Shown here piece after piece: positions 58,357 to 64,000 of a stretch of 64,000 bases of DNA. Numbering within the stretch: position 1 is the first letter of the stretch; each line of letters starts with the position of its first letter. Source of the stretch: Zoogloea dura (GTDB lineage Bacteria > Pseudomonadota > Gammaproteobacteria > Burkholderiales > Rhodocyclaceae); contig NZ_JABBGA010000021.1 of the NCBI RefSeq assembly GCF_012927165.1, positions 1 to 64,000 on the forward strand, written 5' to 3'. Below the pieces are notes generated by a model that had not been told where the DNA came from, made no database searches, and worked only from the letters and a program-made list of their open reading frames with translations. Made by a program: the position numbers and the translations under genes.

Positions 58357-58950
58357 ATGAGCGTGGATCAGAAAGTGGATGCGGGTCGGCGCCAGCTGTT
58401 GCTGGTGACGTCGGCGGCAGGGGGCGTGGGCGCAGTCGCCGCGGCCGTGCCGTTCGTCGCGAGCCTGACGCCGTCGGAGCGTGCAAAGGCAGCCGGTGCG
58501 CCGGTTGAAGTGGATATCAGCAAGCTGGGCCCGGGTCAGATGATGACCGTCGAGTGGCGCGGCAAGCCGGTCTGGATCATCAATCGCACCAAGGAAATGC
58601 TGGAGTCGCTCAAGAAGACCGATGGTGAGGTCAGCGATCCCAATTCCGACAAGCCGATGCAGCCGGAGTACGCCAAGAACGAAACCCGTTCCATCAAGCC
58701 GGAAATCCTGGTGGCGGTGGGTATCTGCACCCACTTGGGCTGTTCTCCGTCCGACAAGTTCAAGACGGGTGCCGAAAGCGGTGTGAGCCCCGACTGGGCC
58801 GGTGGTTTCCTGTGCCCCTGTCACGGTTCCACCTTCGACCTGGCTGGCCGCGTCTACAAGAGCAAGCCCGCGCCGGACAATCTTGAAATTCCGCCGCACA
58901 AGTACCTGGCCGACACCAAGATCCTGATCGGCGAAGACGGAAAGGCCTAA
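58357..58950 (+). CDS. petA: ubiquinol-cytochrome c reductase, Rieske iron-sulfur subunit
   Basis: A 197-aa subunit of the bc1 complex. N-terminal GRRQLLLVTSAAGGVGAVAAAVPFVA is a Tat-type anchor helix that is retained. The 2Fe-2S cluster is bound by Cys-His pairs in CTHLGC and CPCHGS. It carries electrons from quinol at the Qo site to cytochrome c1. First gene of petABC; 3 nt separate it from petB. Confidence 0.96.
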   Translation: MSVDQKVDAGRRQLLLVTSAAGGVGAVAAAVPFVASLTPSERAKAAGAPVEVDISKLGPGQMMTVEWRGKPVWIINRTKEMLESLKKTDGEVSDPNSDKPMQPEYAKNETRSIKPEILVAVGICTHLGCSPSDKFKTGAESGVSPDWAGGFLCPCHGSTFDLAGRVYKSKPAPDNLEIPPHKYLADTKILIGEDGKA

Positions 58951-58953
58951 ACG

Positions 58954-60219
58954 ATGACGACGAAATCTCAAGCTGTTCTCGACTGGATCGACGCGCGCTT
59001 CCCGCTGACGTCGACCATCAAAGGGCACCTCACCGAGTATTACGCTCCCAAGAACTTCAACTTCTGGTACTTCTTCGGTTCCCTGGCGCTGCTGGTGCTG
59101 GTGATCCAGATCGTCACCGGCATCTTCCTGGTGATGCACTACAAGCCCGATGCGTCCCTCAACGCGTCCGGCGTGCCGGTGGCTTTCGCCTCCGTCGAAT
59201 ACATCATGCGTGACGTGCCGGGTGGCTGGATCATCCGCTACATGCACTCCACCGGTGCTTCGGCGTTCTTCATCGTCGTTTACCTGCACATGTTCCGCGG
59301 CCTGCTCTACGGTTCCTACCGCAAGCCCCGCGAACTGATCTGGATCTTCGGCACCCTGATTTTCCTGGCGCTGATGGCCGAGGCCTTCATGGGCTACCTG
59401 CTGCCCTGGGGCCAGATGTCGTTCTGGGGCGCACAGGTGATCGTGAACCTGTTCTCCGCGATTCCCGTGATCGGTCCGGACCTGTCCGTGGTCATCCGTG
59501 GTGACTTCGTGGTGTCCGACGCGACCCTCAACCGCTTCTTCTCCTTCCACGTCATCGCCGTGCCGCTGATCCTCATCGGCCTGGTTGCCGCCCACATCGT
59601 CGCCCTGCACGAAGTCGGCTCCAACAACCCGGATGGTGTCGAGATCAAGAAGAAGAAGGGCGCCGACGGTCATCCGCTGGACGGCATCCCCTTCCATCCC
59701 TACTACACCGTCAAGGACATCGTGGGCGTGGTGGGCTTCCTGATCGTCTTCTCCTTCATCGTGTTCTTCGCACCCGAAGGTGGCGGCTACTTCCTGGAGT
59801 TCAACAACTTCATCCCGGCCGACCCGCTGAAGACCCCGCCGCACATTGCGCCGGTGTGGTACTTCACCCCGTTCTACTCGATCCTGCGTGCGGTGACCTA
59901 TCCGCTGCTGGGCATCGACGCGAAGTTCTGGGGTGTGGTGGCCATGGGCGCAGCCGTGGTGATCATTGCCTTCCTGCCCTGGCTGGACCGCAGCCCGGTG
60001 AAGTCGATCCGCTACAAGGGCGGTCTGTTCAAGGCCATCCTGGCTGTTTTCGTCGTTTGCTTCTTCATCCTCGGCTATCTCGGCGTGCTGCCTCCCACTC
60101 CGGGTCGCACCCTGGTGTCGCAGATCTGCTCGGTGATCTATTTCGGCTTCTTCCTGCTGATGCCCTGGTACTCGAAGATCGACAAGTGCAAGCCCGAACC
60201 TGATCGGGTGACCGGTTAA
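58954..60219 (+). CDS. petB: cytochrome b subunit of bc1 complex
   Basis: A 421-aa inner-membrane protein with about eight helices carrying two b haems (helix-B and helix-D histidine pairs, e.g. RYMHSTGASAFFIVVYLHMFRG and SFHVIAVPLILIGLVAAHIVALHEVG). The Qo-site PEWY-type loop reads IAPVWYFTPFYSILRA, with VWYF in place of PEWY as in several betaproteobacteria (from memory). Six nt before petC. Confidence 0.96.
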   Translation: MTTKSQAVLDWIDARFPLTSTIKGHLTEYYAPKNFNFWYFFGSLALLVLVIQIVTGIFLVMHYKPDASLNASGVPVAFASVEYIMRDVPGGWIIRYMHSTGASAFFIVVYLHMFRGLLYGSYRKPRELIWIFGTLIFLALMAEAFMGYLLPWGQMSFWGAQVIVNLFSAIPVIGPDLSVVIRGDFVVSDATLNRFFSFHVIAVPLILIGLVAAHIVALHEVGSNNPDGVEIKKKKGADGHPLDGIPFHPYYTVKDIVGVVGFLIVFSFIVFFAPEGGGYFLEFNNFIPADPLKTPPHIAPVWYFTPFYSILRAVTYPLLGIDAKFWGVVAMGAAVVIIAFLPWLDRSPVKSIRYKGGLFKAILAVFVVCFFILGYLGVLPPTPGRTLVSQICSVIYFGFFLLMPWYSKIDKCKPEPDRVTG

Positions 60220-60225
60220 TAGAGA

Positions 60226-60978
60226 ATGAAAGCCATGAAAAAACTTTTGTCAGCTCTCTTGTTCGCACCGCTGCTTGCGCTTGCCAGCGGTCCCGAACTG
60301 CACCTCGACAAGGCGCCGGTATCCACCGATCCGGCTGCCCTGCAGAATGGCGCCAAGATCTTCGTCAATTACTGCCTGAACTGCCACGGCGCCAGCTACA
60401 TGCGCTACAACCGGCTGCAGGAAATCGGTCTGTCCGAGCAGATGATCAAGGACAACCTGATGTTCACTGCCGACAAGATCGGCGAGCCGATGCGCATCGC
60501 CATGCAGCGTGACGAGGCCAAGGTCTTCTTCGGTGCCGCGCCTCCGGACCTGACCGTGATCTCCCGTTCCCGTGCCTCCGAGTTCGGTAGCGGCGCCGAC
60601 TGGCTGTACACCTACCTGCGCAGCTTCTACCGTGACGAAAGCCGTCCGACCGGCTGGAACAACGTGATCTTCGAAAACGTCGGCATGCCGCACGTTCTCT
60701 ACGAGCTCCAGGGCCAGCAGGTTGCCAAGGTCGAGCAGAAGGACGATGGTCACGGTAACAAGGTCAAGGAGATCTCCCTTGAGCCGGGCACGCCGGGCAA
60801 GCTGTCCAAGGAGGAGTACGACAAGGCGACCGCCGACCTCGTCTCCTACCTGGTGTGGATGGGTGAGCCGATGGCCGAGAAGCGCAAGAGCATCGGTACC
60901 GGGGTGATCGCTTTCCTGGGCCTGCTGTTCGTCCTGTCCTACCTGCTCAAGAAGAACTTCTGGAAGGACATCCACTAA
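60226..60978 (+). CDS. petC: cytochrome c1 subunit of bc1 complex
   Basis: A 250-aa protein with signal peptide (LLSALLFAPLLALAS), haem motif CLNCH near residue 46, the distal Met ligand probably in ENVGMPHVLYE, and a C-terminal anchor helix (TGVIAFLGLLFVLSYLLKKNFWKDIH). ATG 60226 or 60235. Passes electrons to soluble cytochrome c. End of the petABC operon, before a strong hairpin and sspA. Confidence 0.96.
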   Translation: MKAMKKLLSALLFAPLLALASGPELHLDKAPVSTDPAALQNGAKIFVNYCLNCHGASYMRYNRLQEIGLSEQMIKDNLMFTADKIGEPMRIAMQRDEAKVFFGAAPPDLTVISRSRASEFGSGADWLYTYLRSFYRDESRPTGWNNVIFENVGMPHVLYELQGQQVAKVEQKDDGHGNKVKEISLEPGTPGKLSKEEYDKATADLVSYLVWMGEPMAEKRKSIGTGVIAFLGLLFVLSYLLKKNFWKDIH

Positions 60979-61027
60979 TACTCGGCGGCGGGTTTGCCGA
61001 TGCAGTCCCTTGCTGTCGCCGAGCAAG

Positions 61028-61059
61028 ACGCACCGCGCGCCATCCGGCGCGTGGTGCGT
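61028..61059 (+). other. strong RNA hairpin between petC and sspA
   Basis: Two 14-nt arms (ACGCACCGCGCGCC against GGCGCGTGGTGCGT, one G-U pair) with loop ATCC. No T-tract follows, so it is not a standard terminator. It could stabilise the petABC transcript end or mark a processing site before sspA. Confidence 0.6.
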
Positions 61060-61089
61060 GATTCAGAGTATCCGTGGGGTAACACAACG

Positions 61090-61686
61090 ATGATGAATTT
61101 GTATTCCGGAACGACAGATCCTTTCAGTCACCGGTGCCGTATCGTGCTCTTTGAAAAGGGCATGGATTTCCAGGTGATTGATGTCGATCTCTTCAACAAG
61201 CCGGAAGACATCGCCGTCATCAACCCGTACAACCGGGTTCCTGTGCTGGTTGATCGTGACCTCGTGCTCTACGAGTCCAACATCATCAACGAGTACATCG
61301 ACGAGCGTTTCCCGCATCCCCAGCTGATGCCGCCCGACCCGATCATGCGTGCCCGGGCCCGGCAGCTGCTGCACACCTTCGAGCTGGAGCTGTTCTCCCA
61401 TATCGATGCCCTGGAGAAGAATCCCAAGGGCGCCGACAAGGAGCGTGCCCATGTTCGTGACCAGCTGACCCAGCTGGCGCCCATGTTCACCAAGCAGAAA
61501 TTCCTGCTGGGTGACGAGTTCTCCATGCTCGACGTGGCCATTGCGCCGCTGTTGTGGCGTCTGGACCACTACGGCATCGAACTGCCCCGTTCGGCCGCAC
61601 CGCTGATGAAGTACGCCGAGCGGATCTTCAGCCGCCAGGGTTTCATCGATGCCATGACCCCGTCCGAAAAGGTCATGCGCCGCTGA
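61090..61686 (+). CDS. sspA: stringent starvation protein A (GST-fold RNA polymerase-associated)
   Basis: A 198-aa protein with thioredoxin-like N-terminal (MMNLYSGTTDPFSHRCRIVLFEKGMDFQVIDVDL, NRVPVLVDRDLVLYESNIINEYIDERFPHPQLMP) and helical GST C-terminal domains. It binds RNA polymerase during starvation and lacks GST activity. The petABC-sspA-sspB order is the standard betaproteobacterial arrangement. Confidence 0.95.
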   Translation: MMNLYSGTTDPFSHRCRIVLFEKGMDFQVIDVDLFNKPEDIAVINPYNRVPVLVDRDLVLYESNIINEYIDERFPHPQLMPPDPIMRARARQLLHTFELELFSHIDALEKNPKGADKERAHVRDQLTQLAPMFTKQKFLLGDEFSMLDVAIAPLLWRLDHYGIELPRSAAPLMKYAERIFSRQGFIDAMTPSEKVMRR

Positions 61687-61693
61687 TGCATTC

Positions 61694-61735
61694 CGGGGCT
61701 GCGTTCCGACGCAGCCCCGTTTCCTTTCCTTTTCC
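61694..61735 (+). terminator. hairpin with T-rich tail between sspA and sspB
   Basis: A perfect 11-bp stem (CGGGGCTGCGT / ACGCAGCCCCG) with a 4-nt loop followed by TTTCCTTTCCTTTTCC. Probably terminates or attenuates sspA transcription ahead of sspB. Confidence 0.7.
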
Positions 61736-61782
61736 TGTTTCTGCGGCCTGTTCCGGGCCCGCACGCCGGAGGCCACCCGGTC

Positions 61783-62229
61783 ATGAGTGAAGTTTCCACC
61801 AAGCCCTACCTGATCCGCGCCATTCATGAGTGGTGTGTGGATCAGGGGCTGACGCCCTACCTCGCGGTTGCTGTCGATCGCCGTACCCTGGTGCCACGCA
61901 GTTTCGTGCAGGATGGCCAGATCGTCCTGAACATCAGCCCCGATGCGACCCAGAGCCTGGTGATGGGCAATGAGATGATCGCCTTCCAGGCGCGTTTCGG
62001 CGGAGTGGCCCAGAACATTTCCGTTCCTGTCGAGAATGTTTCGGCGATCTATGCCAGGGAGAACGGGCATGGCATGGCCTTTGAGCCGGCAAGCCTGGCT
62101 GATGGCGAGTCGTCCGTCGACGAGGCTGAGCTGGCCGAGGAGCCGATGGATGCACTGGCCGAGGACATCACGCCCCCGGAGCCACCCAAGGGTGGTGGCC
62201 TGCGTGCCCATCTGAAGCTGGTCAAGTAA
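61783..62229 (+). CDS. sspB: ClpXP protease specificity-enhancing factor SspB
   Basis: A 148-aa adaptor delivering ssrA-tagged proteins to ClpXP. Folded domain 1-105 (KPYLIRAIHEWCVDQGLTPYLAV, IVLNISPDATQSL, FQARFGGVAQNISVPVENVSAIYARENG), an acidic flexible linker, and a basic/hydrophobic C-terminal tail (GGGLRAHLKLVK) that docks on ClpX. Confidence 0.95.
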   Translation: MSEVSTKPYLIRAIHEWCVDQGLTPYLAVAVDRRTLVPRSFVQDGQIVLNISPDATQSLVMGNEMIAFQARFGGVAQNISVPVENVSAIYARENGHGMAFEPASLADGESSVDEAELAEEPMDALAEDITPPEPPKGGGLRAHLKLVK

Positions 62230-62334
62230 GCCCTCTTTTTGAGCCAGGGTCTGTGCGATTGATCTGGCTCAGGGTGTGCCCGGGTGTCTGGGCGCTAGAG
62301 TAGCAAGCATCTTCTTTTTTCGAGGTTTCCCGAC

Positions 62335-62829
62335 ATGGCAGCGATGGAATGGACTGAAAAGCTCACCTTGGGCCTGGGCGTGATGGATCAGACCCACCAG
62401 GAGTTCGTCGAGGCCTACAACCGCATGCTCGCGGCTGAGGGTGATGCACTGCTGGTTGAGATGGATGCCTTCCTGGCGCATACGATCGAGCATTTCGACC
62501 AGGAGAATCGCTGGATGGAGAAGATCGGCTTTCCGGGTTGTCACAAGGCCGAGCACGACCGCGTGATCGCCGTCTGTCGCGATGTGCGCAAGCGTGTCGA
62601 ACGTGGCGACGCGGCCCTTGGGCGCCAGCTTCTCCAGGAATTGCCGATCTGGTTCGACAACCATGTGGAATCCATGGACGCGGCCTTGGCCGCCTATATC
62701 GAATCCATCGGCTTTGATACCGAAACCGGAGAAATCCGCAATCCGCCCAGCCAGGATTGCGAGGACGGTTCCCCGGCCTGTTGTACGCCGCCGGCCGCAG
62801 TGCCTGCTGTCGAGCAGCAGCCGGCCTGA
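62335..62829 (+). CDS. bacteriohemerythrin with Cys-rich C-terminal tail
   Basis: A 164-aa four-helix-bundle protein binding O2 at a di-iron site. The full ligand set is visible: His21, His53, Glu57 (HFDQE), His70 and His74 (HKAEH), His110 and Asp115 (HVESMD). After the bundle (about 1-130) is a tail with three cysteines (QDCEDGSPACC) and Pro/Ala, absent from minimal hemerythrins. It may store or sense O2 for respiration or signalling. Followed by a terminator. Confidence 0.93.
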   Translation: MAAMEWTEKLTLGLGVMDQTHQEFVEAYNRMLAAEGDALLVEMDAFLAHTIEHFDQENRWMEKIGFPGCHKAEHDRVIAVCRDVRKRVERGDAALGRQLLQELPIWFDNHVESMDAALAAYIESIGFDTETGEIRNPPSQDCEDGSPACCTPPAAVPAVEQQPA

Positions 62830-62898
62830 TCTGCTCCCATTTCACCGCGGTGCCGCGGTGACGGGGCTGCTCGGCCGGCGTGCCGGCGAGCGCTCCAT

Positions 62899-62921
62899 GG
62901 CCGGCCTTGAGCCGGTTTTTT
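62899..62921 (+). terminator. probable terminator after hemerythrin gene
   Basis: CCGGC-CTTGA-GCCGG followed by six T and a further pyrimidine run. A short 5-bp stem but a good T-tract, 70 nt after the stop. Confidence 0.55.
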
Positions 62922-63046
62922 CTTTTCTTCCAAAGTCTTTCCGGCGGTCGCCTCCCGCCCTGGCGGCCTGAGTTCGAATGCTCGAGCTAAAGTCGTCGCC
63001 TGCCGTGACGATATGCCTTCCAATCAGGTTTCGACGGGTGGGGAAG

Positions 63047-63925
63047 ATGTCTTTTGTGCGGATCAGCAATGGCGAGGTTGAGGTCGGGCGTCCCGTGCTC
63101 TGGCCTCTTTACGACGACAAGAAGCAGCTCCTGCTTGCCCGCGGTGTGGTCGTCGAAACCGAATCCCAGAAAAAGGCCCTGATGGAGCGTGGCCTCTTCC
63201 GCAAGCTGCAGGTCAGTGAAACCCGTGCCAATCCTGAGAGCGGGGAGAAGCCTGCGGGTGACAACTGCAGCTTCGACGAGATCAAGCTGGATATTGGCGA
63301 CACCCTCCAGCTGCAGACCCAGAGTGATACTGGCCAGGCGCGTTATTACGTCAAGCTGATCGGCTATCTCAAGGGCAAGAGCGTGCTGGTGACCACGCCG
63401 ACCCAGGATGGCAAGGTTCTGTTGATGCGCGAGGGGCAGGCTTTCGTTGTCCGCCTGTTTTCGGGGAAGAGCGTGTTTGCCTTCGGCGCGACCATCCATA
63501 AAGTTGCGAACGTGCCCTTTCCCCATCTTCACCTGACTTATCCGTCCCAGGTCCGTGGGCTGGTTGTGCGGCGCGGGGCGCGGGCGCGGGTCAACCTGAT
63601 TGCTGCTGTCTCGTCTCCGGATGGGCGCTCCCATGCGGCGACGATCGTGGATCTGAGCACAGGTGGTGCGATGCTGGTTGCCAAATCGCCGATGGGCATC
63701 AAGGACGACCGGATCTCCATCAAGTTCCGGGTGGTCGTGAGTGAGGTGGAGCAGTACCTCACGATCCCGGCGGTGTTGCGGTCGGTGCATGCCACCACGG
63801 CTCAGGATGGCGAGCCTCCGCAGGTGCACCATGGTGTCCAGTTTGACGATCTGCCCCATGCAGAGCAGGTCGTTTTGTCGGCCTTTGTCTATCGCATCCT
63901 CTTCGAGGAAACCGCCGAGGGTTGA
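63047..63925 (+). CDS. PilZ-domain c-di-GMP receptor (YcgR-like)
   Basis: A 292-aa soluble protein. The middle part (about 75-170: FDEIKLDIGDTLQLQTQ, YYVKLIGYLKGKSVLVTTP) resembles the YcgR N-terminal flagellar-brake domain. The C-terminal PilZ domain keeps both c-di-GMP motifs, RRGAR (175-179, RxxxR) and DLSTGG (202-207, DxSxxG). Extra N-terminal sequence (1-70) precedes them. Likely effector for the c-di-GMP enzymes in this window. ATG 63047 follows GGGGAAG. The last gene converges with it directly. Confidence 0.9.
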   Translation: MSFVRISNGEVEVGRPVLWPLYDDKKQLLLARGVVVETESQKKALMERGLFRKLQVSETRANPESGEKPAGDNCSFDEIKLDIGDTLQLQTQSDTGQARYYVKLIGYLKGKSVLVTTPTQDGKVLLMREGQAFVVRLFSGKSVFAFGATIHKVANVPFPHLHLTYPSQVRGLVVRRGARARVNLIAAVSSPDGRSHAATIVDLSTGGAMLVAKSPMGIKDDRISIKFRVVVSEVEQYLTIPAVLRSVHATTAQDGEPPQVHHGVQFDDLPHAEQVVLSAFVYRILFEETAEG

Positions 63926-64000
63926 TCAGCCCCTGCGGAAAGGAAAATCCGGCTCCGGTCGTCTGTCTTCGAGGATGTCGGTGATCGCTTTTGCCGAGCC
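63926..64000 (-). CDS. 3' end of a gene running off the right edge
   Basis: An open frame of 24 codons plus TGA (63926-63928), ending EDRRPEPDFPFRRG. It starts directly after the PilZ stop, a tight convergent junction. Too short to assign a family; called as coding because the frame is open to the edge and the junction position fits. Confidence 0.45.
   Translation of the reverse strand, partial: GSAKAITDILEDRRPEPDFPFRRG

Noticed and set aside
62241-62270. GAGCCAG...CTGGCTC inverted repeat after sspB as a terminator
   Set aside because: The T-run precedes rather than follows the stem and the loop is 16 nt, so it does not fit an intrinsic terminator on either strand.

Overview
The window is GC-rich DNA that I place in the Betaproteobacteria, most likely Rhodocyclales (an Azospira / Dechloromonas / Azonexus-like bacterium). 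This is an inference from gene content and order: petABC-sspA-sspB, dnaX-ybaB-recR next to a small SRP RNA, kdsD-lptC-lptA, a phasin, a cbb3-oxidase accessory gene and many c-di-GMP and sensor genes. It looks chromosomal. I see no phage, plasmid, insertion sequence, CRISPR or rRNA.

Layout. 1-6.7 kb: 5' part of an acylating acetaldehyde dehydrogenase, divergent from an amidase and an M20-like hydrolase; then an overlapping methyltransferase and octaheme cytochrome/TPR protein. 6.9-11.8 kb: a two-gene sensory unit, a DctP-type solute-binding domain fused to a LivK-type one, followed 3 bp later by a hybrid histidine kinase. 11.9-15.5 kb: ccoG, a sirohaem sulfite reductase and DUF934. 15.5-24.4 kb: a diguanylate cyclase, a HAD phosphatase, a second hybrid kinase with foreign-looking codon use, an orphan 2-oxopent-4-enoate hydratase, and little-known genes around a tandem 63/62-bp 'start cassette' repeat. 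24.5-29.1 kb: an operon of an Aer-like chemoreceptor, an ODP-type di-iron protein and a GGDEF-EAL protein. 29.3-34.1 kb: a NarL-type two-component pair, a lytic transglycosylase, an aldehyde dehydrogenase and a K+ channel. 34.3-39.3 kb: phasin, LPS export/KDO genes and a KefB-type antiporter. 39.4-42.5 kb: a pilin-like cluster. 42.5-46.7 kb: a diguanylate cyclase and a second NarL-type pair. 46.9-50.7 kb: tRNA-Thr, a DUF5710 protein, initiator tRNA, a Cpx-like system with three CpxR-like boxes, and SRP RNA. 50.7-64 kb: housekeeping genes (dnaX, ybaB, recR, CoA-transferase, galE, dacB, petABC, sspAB), then a bacteriohemerythrin and a PilZ protein.

Common theme. Much of the window concerns redox, oxygen and envelope sensing feeding chemotaxis, c-di-GMP and phosphorelays. 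The two strongest candidates for an under-described system are the fused TRAP/ABC binding-protein plus hybrid-kinase unit (6948-11813) and the Aer-ODP-GGDEF/EAL operon (24487-29100). Smaller unusual items are an M20 paralogue that has lost canonical metal ligands, a translationally coupled 42-codon repeat ORF, dispersed GGGGCGGCT palindromes, and 21-bp and 9-bp tandem repeats.

Limits: assignments rest on reading the translated sequence and remembered family motifs. No alignment, HMM or structure search was run. Start codons were chosen by ribosome-binding site where one was visible.
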